Source: Tetradesmus obliquus (taxonomy: Eukaryota > Chlorophyta > Chlorophyceae > Sphaeropleales > Scenedesmaceae). From it: a DNA stretch of 64,000 nucleotides. Below are positions 12,426-24,088 of this stretch, piece by piece; the stretch's first letter is position 1, and the number at the start of each line of letters is the position of its first letter. Where the stretch lies: positions 3,906,001-3,970,000 of the forward strand of contig CP126200.1 of the NCBI GenBank assembly GCA_030272155.1, written 5' to 3'. The notes under the pieces were generated by a model. The model did not search any database and was not told the origin of the DNA. It worked only from the letters and a program-made list of their open reading frames with translations. The position numbers and the translations under genes are program-made.

Positions 12426-13965
12426 CTTGCAAATGTGTTCCAATAACAGACTAGTTTGGGGCCAGCGAACTATGCTTCGACAATGCTGTGAAGAAGCTGC
12501 TGTTTCTCTCGCGAGATGCTGCAAAAACATGCGAAGCTCCTGCAGTCAGCTTGTGGCAGCTCAATTCGTGAGTTTTCAGCGGTTGAAGCGTTTTGTGTCG
12601 TGCCTCAGGGCGATGCCAATACACAATGAGTCGGGAGTGGTTGTCGATCGGGTGTAACATGTTACATCATTGGGATTAGCCCACTTGTGTCGGCTTAGGA
12701 CTCTGTAATGCACGGTTAGTATAGTTTCTTTGTCAACGGTGATTTGCTCTTGCATAGGTGTAGGACCGGTGAGCAGCAAGCGGGCTAGGTCGCGCTATAC
12801 AAGTTTCGTGTAGCCATCTTAAGAGGTGACATAGCATTGAGCAGCAGCAGCTTGCAATAAAAAAGTATATATCAGTATAAAGTACATTCTTGACCGCCCG
12901 TTGGCCCTACCAAAGCAGTATTCAGGTGATAAGGTTGTTCTGGCAAGGCAGCCATGAACTTCCGCGCACGTCAGACCGAAGAAAGGGGATGCTTAATTTG
13001 CTTCGACGGCTGCTATTCAGACAACTGTTTTACTGTCTTGTACACTCAGTTCCCCTGTGTCAGTAATGCATAGGTGTGCATAAGTAATGCATCCGTCGTA
13101 GGTTACAGTGCACGACTGTTGAAAACATTGCAGGCGCTGAATCATGTCCTATTATAGAAGTGTAAGAGGATACCGCCTGACGGTATGAGTAGGGCTTCGT
13201 TCCCCAACAGTGCATCCAGTTCACGACCCACGGCCACCCACCAGACCCCCACGGATCAACGTGTCACAGGCACAACATGAGAAAAGGACTACCTTACATA
13301 GCCAGTAGCAACGCAGCAGACCAAGCAGGGTCTGGTCATATGCATAACCCAGCCTTTACTTTCGCAGCAGCAATCTGCAGCATTGACATTCACTGTGGCG
13401 GTTGCTGACGGGCCCCCCTTCAGGGCGCGGCGCCCTGCCCGGCAAAGCATGGCTGATCATCGCCATCAAAGCTTGGCTCGATAAACGTAACTTCTGCCAT
13501 ACAATTTTGTTACAGGCACAGGTTAAAACAAACTGGCAATGTTCGCATCCGCTCATCTTCTGAACAGAGCTCCCATTGCGATATGGTTGCAGCACTGTTG
13601 TACCAATTTTATACTGTGAACTGTAAAATCCTTCAAAGGCGGCTGTTAACTGTGGCCAACATCACCGCCAGCAGCACACCGCCAGCCACCACCCCCACCC
13701 TGCCCTGTGGCATCCGGCTGCAGCCGCCTCACAACAAGCAAGATCAATTGGCACACGACCACAACAGACAAGCCGGCGCAGACCAACTAAGAGCGGCAAC
13801 ACCCGAAGCAGCACGCCTGCTGACAGGACGCATTGCTCAGTGCGTGATGCCATTGCTTGGCTAAGTCGTACCCACCACTGGTATGGCGTAGCATCTGACG
13901 TGCTGGTGAGATACAGCAGCTGCTGATCAACAATGCAAAACCCAACAGCCCCTAGACCCGCTGCT
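12426..13965. other. Intergenic: zinc-finger promoter and OS-9 3' end
   Basis: No coding exon recognised. The segment next to 12426 must contain the 5' leader and promoter of the zinc-finger gene, and an AT-richer patch lies around 12855-12890. The side next to 13966 is the 3' region of the OS-9-like gene; TTACA (TGTAA on the minus strand) at 13510-13514 is a possible polyadenylation signal. The block 13140-13460 has different, less CAG-rich composition, but I cannot classify it. Confidence 0.4.
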
Positions 13966-15964
13966 CTACAGCTCGTCTCGTGCGCCATCGTGAGCCGCCT
14001 GCCCCTGTTGCTGCTGCTGCTGCTGCTGCTTGTCTTTGCCTCCTGTCTTCGGCTGCTGTGTTTCCTGCTGCTCCTGTTGCTCGCTGCCCACCAGCGGCTC
14101 CTCCTGCTCATACTCCTGCTGGCCTATTGGGAACGGCATGTACCCCCCTGCAAGCAGCAAGGCAGCAGCACAGCAGCAGCAGCAGCAGCACTGAGCAACA
14201 CGCAGTGCCAGTGCTGGCACAACTGTGCACGCAGCATGGCCTCTTGCACGCTGCTCAGCAAGCACACCACGACAGCGCCTATACACCGCCGCCATCACCA
14301 ACAGCAGCAGCAGCAGCAGCATGCAGATCCCTGCACAGCAACCACGCCACCCACCATCATCGCCATACTCGTCCACCTCCTCATCCGGATGCTGCGGCCG
14401 CAGCAGCAGCAGTTCATCGCCCTCATCTGAATCCTCCACATACTCAGGGGAGCGGTTCGGACCGGATGGCCGCTTCTTCCGCTGCTGCTTGCCTGCTGCG
14501 CCACCCTTGCGTGCCTTTGCACCAGCAGCAGCGTCCTTGCCTGCCTGTGTGCTGTCAGCTGCAGCTGGATCCTGGGCGCCTGCTGCGGCTGTGCTGCTGC
14601 CAGGCTTCAGTTGACTGCTGCTGCTGCTGCTGCTGCTATCTGCATCTGCGTCAACTGGCACGCATGACACTACACGGATGTCTTCTTCCTGCAAGTTATA
14701 CAGCACCACACCATGCGGCAGATAAGCAATGCAGCACTGTGTCAGCATGCGCTGTCCTGTTTCGTCACTGATGTAGCTCTTTGCTGCATGGCAGGGTGCA
14801 ATGGCGTTGCCGCAAACTAGGCAAGTCACACGCGAGAAGGGCACTGACACCAGAACTGCAACAAACACAGAAAACAGCAAGCTGCTGGTGGTCGCACATC
14901 AGGGATACAGACTAGCCAGGGTGGAAGGTGCAGCGGCTGTGCTGTGCTGCATTTATTGACCACTGCAAGGTTGAAATCGGCAGGTTATAGACAGCATCAC
15001 TCTGGGGCTGCCTTGAAGCAGCCGAAAGAGGCCTTCTGTGCTGCATGTGTTGTCCACTGCACGCTGGTTGGCAGGGCCTTCCGTGCTGCTTGTGCTAATC
15101 ACTACAAGTTGCAGTTTGAAGCTGATCAACCTGCTCAACACGAGTGCTGCTGGTGGGCCACCTGTCATTAGTCCGGATAAGCTGATTGTCTACGTCAACC
15201 CTCTGCGCTGGACGCGCTAGCCTCTGCAAGCTGATCAAGCTCGTCAGCAATGCCGGTGCCTGTTATGTTGCGGGCCTCACCGGCGGCTCAAAAGAAGGGT
15301 GCTTGCACAGGAAGGGCGTGGACACTACCACCACATACTATGTAACTAGTAGCTGCAGCCTACGGAAAAACCCTCACTGCTACCTGTGCTGGCCTTTGCA
15401 AGATGCTTGTCAGGCATCTTGCAAGAAGCATCACTACGCTGCGCTGCCTCGAGGCTCTCCTAAAAGAAACCTTCTCTGCTTCATGTGCTGGCAATTGACA
15501 GCTGATAAAGCTAATAAGCAAGCATGGTGCTGCATGGTGCTGGTGGTGCTGGCGGGCCTCACCGGCGGCTCGAAAGAAGGGTGCTTGCACAGGAAGGGCG
15601 TGGACACCACCACCATGTAGTTGCAGCCTACAGGGAACCCTCGCTGCTACCTGTGCTGGCCTTTGCAAGATGCTTGTCAGGCATCTTGCAAGAAGCGTTA
15701 CTACGCTGCGCTGCCTCAAGGGTCTCCTAAAAGGGACCTTCTCTGCTGCATGTGCTGGCCACTGACAGCAGATAGAGCTGATCAGCAAGCATGGTGCTGG
15801 TGGTGCTGGCGGGCCTCACCGGCGGCTCAAAGGAGGGGTGCTTGCACAGGAAGGGCGTGGACACCACCACCACGTAGTTGCAGGTGGGGAACTCCCGCAC
15901 AGACAGCACCACGTTGTCCTGGCTGCCGCGCGTGCAGGTGTAGCGCACCTGCCGCCACAGCACG

Positions 15965-16012
<48 letters not shown>

Positions 16013-16579
16013 CACAGCAGGTGGTCAGGCAGGCAGGCAGGCACAGCAGGCAGGCACAGCAAGTGGTCAGGCAGGCAAAGCAGGCAGGCAGGCACAGCAG
16101 GCAGGCAGACAGGCACAGCAGGCAGGCAGGCAGGCAAGCAGGCAGGCAAAGCAGGCAGGCAGGCACAGCAGGCAGGCAGAGAGGCACAGCAGGCAGGCAG
16201 GCAGGCAGGCAGGCACAGCAGGCAGGCAGGCAGGCACAGCAGGCAGGCAGGCAGGCAGGCAGAGCAGGCAGGCGGGCAGGCAGAGCAGGCAGGCAGGCGC
16301 TCAGACAGGCTAGCACAAAAGGTGTTGCAGTGTCGTGCACCAGCTAGCAGAGTGCTGCTGTGACGACTGTGGCGCATGCAGCTGGTCAAGCAGCAGGACG
16401 CTGAGTGCACGGCCAAGCCGCAGAACGCTTCCTGCCCGGCCGAGCAGCAGCGCAGCAGCGCGTGTGCACCCACCTCGGCTGTGCGTGGCTGCCCCGTCAG
16501 CACGCAGCTGGCGCCGCCTGAAAACTTGTGGCTGACGTACTTGAGGGGGTGCCCGCTGGAGCTCAAGTCCTCCTGCAGT

Positions 16580-16613
<34 letters not shown>

Positions 16614-17873
16614 CAGCCATGCATGGGCGATTTATGCATGCAACAGCAGAGCAGAGAGGAGCTGCAGCCAGGCGGAAGCAACAGCGACTGACGCAGGTAT
16701 TGATAATAAGAACAAGACGTGCAGCACGATGCAGGACCAGGACGGGCCGGCACTGTGACAGCGCTCGGGTAGTGCACCTTGAATGTGGAAGATTACGGAA
16801 GATGCCGCAAGTGTGCTGAGACATAAATTGCCGCTGCCTGGCCACCTTGTTGCGCATGCGCACGCAGGTTTGGATGCACATATAGGTGACCTAACCGCCA
16901 GGCACGTGCGTGCAAGAGCCAGCTGCTGAGTGGCCCCAAATGCACATTCAACCTCCTTTGTTGGCTTCTGTGACACACAGCAACCACATAATAGCAACAG
17001 CAACATAACATGGCAGACCTCACCAGGATGGACTCGCTCTGCAGCTCATCTCCAGTGAAGCGGCCGCAGACAAAGTCCTCTGCCTTCTTGCCAGCTTCCT
17101 GCAAGGACAGGCGCCATCAGCAGCACAGCACGCACAACCCAATAGAGAGCTCAGCCAGAGGTATTGCACGCACAACGGTTATCAGCAGCACCTATTGCGG
17201 CAGGACACTCCCGTGTGGGTGAAAGTAGCCTTTCAATCATAACAACGGTCGTGCTTTTTGGCGGCAATGTCATCCAAGCTGCACAGCCCGCAGCCCCAGC
17301 TGTCGCCCATCATTCAAAATCTGTTACATAACAGTCACACTCACGAGGAGGCTGCCCACTCCCCCCGGCACTTTGGCTGCGTCTCCAGCCCTCAACGCAT
17401 CAAGCAGCCCATCCATAACAGCTTGCCCGCCAGCCCCTGCCTCTGGCATTTGCAGCGTGATGACCTGGCCAGGCTGTAGGCTCACCTGTGTAAAGAGTTG
17501 CAGGAAACACACTTTGCAGGCTCACCTGGGCCGCCAGCAAACACAACAACACGACAGCACAAACACTCACACAGGTGGGCGCGCGCAGCCACACTAGTGG
17601 TTTGAACAAGCAACTCGTGCTTTGAAAAGGGTGCCAGAAACTGCCCAATGATGCAGTATCAACTAACTAGTTGCAATACAGCAGCCTAGCAAACAGCACC
17701 CTTCACCAAGGATGAAGCGGGTGAAGCGTTTGCGGTGTGGCTTGCCAGCTACTTGATTGCAGAGAGAGGTGGCTCACCTGTCGGAATTGGCGCACTTGCT
17801 GCCGGTGGCACACTTCGTACGTCCACAGCCCATCTTGCCGGTACAGGCACATGCCATCTGGCAGCAGCAGCAA

Positions 17874-17926
<53 letters not shown>

Positions 17927-18111
17927 CGGTCATCAAATGTACTGTGTACGGTGCTGTTGCAGCAGACATCAGCAGGTTGGTCAGGAGGGAGTGGCTCTTG
18001 ACTGGCCATGTTGCAGGCAGGTGCCGCTACCAACACATCAAGATACTGCCAGCACGGTCAACGGCAGCTGCTGTTGTGGCAGCAGTCACGATCTACCACA
18101 CCTGCCACAGC

Positions 18112-18146
<35 letters not shown>

Positions 18147-19415
18147 GTGCTCACCTAATGACTCCAAGAGCTCGAATGGAGACTTGACCAAGTCGTATGC
18201 TGGGGTCATCTCTGCATCCTGCAAGGCACAACAACCAGACGGCACACAGCGGCACGATTGGGTCGTCAACTGCAAATCACGTGTCACATACGGCGTGACC
18301 TGCGGCTGGCACAGCAGCTGCTAGTACAAGCCTGCTGCTGCTGCTCCTGTCCTGCGCAGCATAACACTTCTGCTGCACGCCATGTCCTGCAAGCACAGAG
18401 TGGCTGTGGCAAGCATACTGCGCAGGCTGTCCTGCAATCCGCAAAGTTGCCGCTGCAGGTGCCGCAAACGTGCTGCCTCCTCTGTATGCCAATGCCAAGC
18501 CGCAACAACCAGGCCACAAGCCCGCAGCCGCAACCCCTCACCATCTGCGACACTGCAGTTGCTGCTCCTGGCGGGCTGACTGGGATGCTGCAGTTGAACT
18601 GCTGCCCTGCTGCATTTGTCATCAGTGTGCTGCGAGTGAAGGGTACCTCCGGCAGCAGTGATGCAACATCCTCTGCAGCAGCATTGGCAGCAGCACAGTT
18701 GTACAGTGGCACAGCGGCACAGCATGTTGGTGGTATTGAAAATCTTGCTGCGCTGCCAACGGCATCAATGCACAGGGCAGTGTCAACTGCTGTGATGTGG
18801 GTGTGTGCGTGTTGTGCGGCATGCAGCATACGGCAAGGAAGCGAGACATGCGGCTGTGTTGGACTGTGTGATCTTGACCAGCTGCAGTGCAATGCGGCGC
18901 AATTGCTGCTGCACTAGACTGCTGTTGATTTGGCAACACCACTGCTCTGGAGGGATAACCTGATGAGCCTGCTGAACATGTTTGATCTCAAGCAGATGCA
19001 GCTCAACATATAGCATGATAACAGGGTTATCGTTGCTGCCATCCTTACCATCATCAAAGAGCGACACAATGAACTTTGGTTCATCTGGGTTGGCTGATAC
19101 AAATGGCGAAGGGTTCTCTGCAAGCATACACGTGTTGGTCGGGTGTGTGCACCACTGCTGCTGCTGCTGCTCCTCCTCCAACAATACTGCGCAGAGCATC
19201 TGGCCGATAAAGCATGCTGGTGTGTTGCCTGTCCATAGCAGCAACTGTATACGGCATTTCTGTAGTGCCGCTGTGGTTGCTGCGGAGCAGAAGTTACCTG
19301 CAACCAGTTGTACAACTCTTGCAACAGCTGCCGCCTCGTAGCAGAGTATTGCCAAAAGCAGACATGAAAATGTGTACGCCTGGCAGCTGGCCATAGCTCC
19401 AGCTGTGCGCGGCAT
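13966..19415 (-). CDS. OS9: OS-9/Yos9-like ER lectin with MRH domain
   Basis: Nine exons join in phase: 19298-19415, 19049-19117, 18542-18672, 18155-18218, 17778-17857, 17345-17485, 17024-17098, 16474-16572, 15820-15948. They encode a signal peptide (hydrophobic TFSCLLLAILCYEAAAVA), an N-terminal region with LMTNAAGQQFNC, then the MRH domain: CLYRQDGLWTYEVC, VRQFRQ, CVLTGQPRTAEVRYTC, CNYVVVVSTPFLCKHP. The likely mannose-contact Q, R, E and Y of OS-9 MRH domains are present; the usual WW pair is LW. OS-9 lectins read trimmed N-glycans on misfolded glycoproteins and hand them to the Hrd1 ligase for ER-associated degradation. The C-terminal part, about 14856 down to 13966, is acidic and Gln-rich and ends in RDEL, an ER-retrieval signal as in yeast Yos9 (HDEL). 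I assign it to this gene by position and topology. Exon 9 ends in phase 0 while this part needs phase 1, so at least one small exon between 14857 and 15819 is missing from my model. The ATG at 19394 is an alternative start. Confidence 0.85.
15266..15900 (-). repeat. Copies of the OS-9 exon 9 donor edge
   Basis: The last ~65 bases of exon 9 (coding VVVVSTPFLCKHPSFEPP) with its GTGAGG donor are repeated downstream in the gene, ending near 15277, 15558 and, for the real exon, 15820. The unit is ~265-280 bases and includes intron sequence. A fourth, more decayed relative of the intron part lies around 15030-15170. Both downstream copies replace the start of the exon with a GTAGG-like junction that could act as an acceptor. 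Confidence 0.85.
15963..16308. repeat. GGCA tetranucleotide microsatellite in an OS-9 intron
   Basis: About 345 bases made almost entirely of (GGCA)n, interrupted by AGCA and GTGGTCA variants. It lies in the intron between OS-9 exons 8 and 9, immediately upstream of the exon 9 acceptor. On the transcribed strand it reads (TGCC)n, which is pyrimidine-rich. Confidence 0.97.
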
Positions 19416-19949
19416 GATTGGCTAAACTGCCATGCTACTGCTGCTGCTGCTGCTGCCACTGGCAAGTGCCTCCTGCGAGTTTGCACACTCGGCACGTCAA
19501 GCACCTCAGGATCTGAATACAAGTAAACCTTTTCAGCGAAGGTTGTTGAGTTGCGTGCAGGAGACCCAAAGAGCCGACAACTTGGTGAAGGCACAGAGAC
19601 AACAGAGAATTCAGTTGCGGCCTTGGATCAGAAATCAGCATTTAACCAGCATTGCATTGGTATGTTTGGTGGATAATGCCATTCAATTGCGTTGATGGTG
19701 TGTTCATCCTGGCCTTTCGTAGCATCTGTTACGCTTTCGTGGCACCCTTGTAGTTCGCCGGAGAGAGAGCTGCAGCTCACCAGCCCGCTGTTTGAGTGCT
19801 TGAGACGCCTGGTGTATCGAACGTTTCAGCTGGAACGTGACTACTCACGTTGCTAGACGCAGCAGGTGACTGTGCACACACCTGGCACTCACGCATTAAC
19901 TGTTTCTTGCTTGCCAACCAGCTAAACGCTGTTCACGAGAAAGACAGGC
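19416..19949. promoter_or_regulatory. Divergent promoter region, OS-9 and ion channel
   Basis: This 534-base gap separates the first codon of the OS-9-like gene (minus) from the first codon of the channel gene (plus). It should hold the 5' leaders and promoters of both. I see no clear TATA box or named element. A CTG run lies at 19437-19455. Confidence 0.45.
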
Positions 19950-21019
19950 ATGCAGCCTGCTCTCCTGCAACGGGGAGGCAGCAGGCTGCAGGGTGCCTAC
20001 TGCTGCCCTCTGCAGCCATCTGCAGCAAGGCACTGTAGGACTAGTAGACCATGGCTAGCATACACGCAGCGCAGCAGCAGCAAACCTGCACAACACATCA
20101 CTGCAGTGTCCCGGGATAGCAGTGCTCCTGGCTATGATGCCAGCGACAATGCTGACATCACCCCGGCAGCTGATGCCAGCACTGCAGCAGTCGGCAGCAG
20201 CAGCAGCAGCAGCAGCAGTGGCGGCAGCAGCAGCAGCAGCAGCAACAGCAATGGGCAGGTTACTCGCCTGGCTTACGCTAGCCTGTCAGCAGTAGCCCTG
20301 GGCTGTGCGGTTTTTGCCGGCAAAGCCCTTGCAGCAGAGCAGCGGTCACACACACTGCCGCAGCCTCCCACAGTCCACACCGTCACCACCACCACCACCA
20401 GCAGCAGCAGCAGCAGCAGCAGGTATGTAGCATCTCAGCCCCTGCAGCTGCCCTTTGCATCTGTCTCACAGCAGCAGCAGGTGCCTGAGGCAGCAGTGGC
20501 TGCCCAGCGAGCCGTGCCTCTGAGGCAGCGCCACTGCGCGGCGCCAGCAGCGCACAGCAGGCACAGCAGCGTCAGTGATGAGCTGCATTACAGAGTGCGC
20601 CAGGTGAGCAGCACTGCTAGGAAGCTGCTCAACTGGTTGTTTCGTGATGGCTGTGTAAAGCTGGCTTGCAAACAAGCGCATCCACAGCAGCAGCAGCAGC
20701 AGCAGCAGCTGGCACTGCAGCTGCAGTGTGTCAGGACTGCCAGGGATAGCGTCAGCTGACCGAGGTGTTGCCTGGTTTGCAGTAGCAGCTCAGCTACATA
20801 TGCGCCACAGTACGCCACGCAGACACACACTGTTTTTGTTCATTAACACCTCAATCTCAACCCCCGATCAGGCAACACAGCCGCAGCAGTGAGCAGCAAA
20901 ACGGGCAGCACACTGGCAGCAGAGCCGCCTGGCCCAATCACTGTGCGCCTGCGTGCTGTTCCTGCAGTCCGCACACCTCACACACATAACACTGATTACA
21001 GCAGATCAAGTTACCATTC

Positions 21020-21070
<51 letters not shown>

Positions 21071-21179
21071 CCTGCTGCAGCTATTTGCTGCGCCTGCAGT
21101 GGGCAAGCTGCTTGCCGTGGCTGCTGTGGCCGGCACACGCGACACACACCAAACTGACCACCCTACATCATCTAACCAT

Positions 21180-21210
<31 letters not shown>

Positions 21211-24013
21211 CCTGCCGCTGCTGCAGCTGTTTGCTGCGCCTGCAGTGGGCAAGCTGCTTGCCGTGGCTGCCGTGGCGCTGCCCATCATCGCTGTGGGTGG
21301 GCTGGCGTACCGCAAGGCGGTTGGGGACCCCGACTGCAGCTGGCAGGAGGCGCTGGGCCGCACCTACTGCGTGCTCAACAACTGCCCAGGTGCGTGTGCG
21401 TGTAGCGTGGAGGCCGCACCGGCAACAGCAAGATATGTGATATGCCTGAGTGTGCTGAGGCTCTTTGGTGTGCTGATGTGGGCCTTTTTGAGGCAGCGGT
21501 TTCATTGATAACAGCGGAAACAGTAGCAGCGGAGGGTTTGTAGTCATAGGTCGTGTGGGTGGGCTGGCATACCGCAAGGCAGTGGGGGACCCCGACTGCA
21601 GCTGGCAGGAGGCGCTGAAAAGGACCTACTGCGTGCTCAACAACTGCCCAGGTGCGTGTATGTGTAGCATAGAGGCCGCACCGGCAACAGCAAGAGCTGT
21701 GTCATGCATCAGTCTGCTTGGACTCTTTGGTGTGCTGTTGTGGTTCTAGTTGAGGCAGAAGTTCATGAAGGCAGAGAGCAGCAGAAGCAGAAGTAGCAAA
21801 TGGCATGTGATCATAGGGCACCTGGGTGGGCTGGCGTACCGCAAGGCAATGGGGGACCCCTGACTGCAGCTGGCAGGAGGCGCTTGGCCGCACCTACTGC
21901 GTGCTCAACAACTGCCCAGGTGCGATTATGTATAGCATAGAGGGCGCACTGTGGATTTCAAGGGCGTTGTCAGGCATCAGTCTGCTGAGGCTCTTTGGTG
22001 TGCTGGTGTGGTCCTAGTTGAGGGGGCAGTACCACACCAACACAGAGCAACAGAAACAGCAGCAGCACATGGCATGTGATCATGGGATGCGTGGGTGGGC
22101 TGGCGTACCGCAAGGCAGTGGGGGACCCTGAAGCAGCTGGCAGGAGGCCCTAGGAAGGACCTACTGCGGGCTGAACAACTGCCCAGGTATGTGTGTCATA
22201 AAAGCTGCTGCTGACATGCTCAAGAGCTTCGCTGATGGGTTTCCTTGCTTAGGCTTCTCGTTGCGCTGCTGTGGGCGTAGCTGTTGAGCCAGCAGTGTCA
22301 GAAGACAACAGCAGAAACAGCAGCAGCAACTGGCCTTTAAACATCGTGCGTGTGGGTGGGCTGGCAGTGGGAGACCCCGATTGCAGCTGGCAGGAGGCAC
22401 TGGGCCGCACCTACTGCATGCTGAACAACTGCCCTGGTGCGTGTAACAATGACGCTGCCAGTGACACGTTCAGGAGCCTCAACATTGTGTTACTGTTGTT
22501 ATGCCTCAGTGGCTTCTGTGTGGCCGCTGTGCTGCAGGCAGCACTGTCGAGTCGGAGCGGGGCCTGGTGGCTGATGTGATGCTGCACCTGGTGTACCTGA
22601 CAGGGTGTTACTTTTGCTGTGCCCCTGTCGCTGCTGTTTGCTGTGCTGCAGGCAGCACTGTCGAGTCAGAGCGGGGCCTGGCGGCAGATGTGGTGCTGCA
22701 CCTGGTGTACCTGGCTGGCCTGTTCACCTTTGCGGTGGTGCTGGGAATCGTCACCGATGACATCAGCACGCAAGTGGACAAGGTGCGTGCAAATGTAGCC
22801 CAGACTGTGACTCAGCAGCAGCAGCAGCAGCAGTAGCAGCTGCGTACGTATATGGGAGCCGTCACAGATTACATCAGCACACACGTGGACAAGGTGTGAA
22901 GGCAGCCCAGCTGCTTCTGCTGCAGAGGATAAGCCTAGATAGTAAAGCTTGTTTGTTGCCAAAAATGAACAGGCGGGGCACCCTGCAGCAGCAGCTGCTG
23001 CTGCTGCGAGAACCGATTTACTGATGGCAGCAGTGTTGGTCAGCTGAAGGGACGGCACCAGCACCAGCAATCGCCAGCCTGCTGCCTGTGATGTGCTTGT
23101 GGTATCCTTGCTGTGCACATGCTGCTGGCTGCGTGCTGCGCCGTACTTACTATACGCATATGTTGTGCTTTCCCCGCCGCAGGTGCGCTGCGGCAACTAC
23201 GCAGGGGTGAAACAGCACGTGCGTCCGCCACATAACCGGGCCACATGTTCTCGCCACACACTGCACATGTGCTGAGCCTGAGTGCTTGGCTGCTGTGTTT
23301 CTTACTCTTGCTTGCAGGTGCGCTGCGGCAACTACCCTGTGGTGGAGCGGCACATGCTTCGGCCACCTGTGCTTTGGTCAAACGCTGCCCAAATGTGCTG
23401 AATTATGCGGTCATGCGGTGTGTGCACTGCAGGTGCGCTGCGGCAACTACCCTGTGGTGGAGTGGCACATGCTTCGGTCACATGCTGTGGTCAAACGCTG
23501 CCCATGTGCTGAGCTGAGCATGGCTGCTGTGTGCTATAATCTGCTGTGCAGGTGCGCTGCGGCAACTACCCTGTGGTGGAGTGGCACATGCTTCGGTCAC
23601 ATGCTGTGGTCAAACGCTGCCCATGTGCTGAGCTGAGCATGGCTGCTGTGTGCTATAATCTGCTGTGCAGGTGCGCTGCGGCAACTACCCTGTGGTGGAG
23701 CGCAGCCACACTGTGCTGCTCAACTGGAACCACCAGACGCTGCCGGTGCTGAAGCAGGTGCGGCGCCACAGCCCAGCATAATGCTTTAGCATTGTGGGGC
23801 GACAGCCATTGCATTGTGGTTTTTAATATAACGCAAGCCGCCCTTGGTAATCTGGCATTAAAGTGGGTAGCTTTGTTATTGTGCGTCTTGTGCTCGCTGG
23901 GCTATGAAGGCCATGTGCCAGGCTTTGCAGGGATCGGCGTCATCACTCTTTTGATGGTGCAGCGCCGTCTCATGGGACCCACACCTTGCTGATGCATGTG
24001 CATCTGCTGAATG

Positions 24014-24088
<75 letters not shown>

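Noticed and set aside
14900-15260. A possible missing OS-9 exon between 14857 and 15819
   Set aside because: The phase shows a small exon is needed, but no segment here has a convincing motif plus both splice sites, so none is annotated.
23175-23700. Regular ~119-base repeats resembling a CRISPR or satellite array
   Set aside because: The repeated part is a splice acceptor plus exon start of the channel gene, and the copies end in the real exon; it is a local exon-edge duplication.
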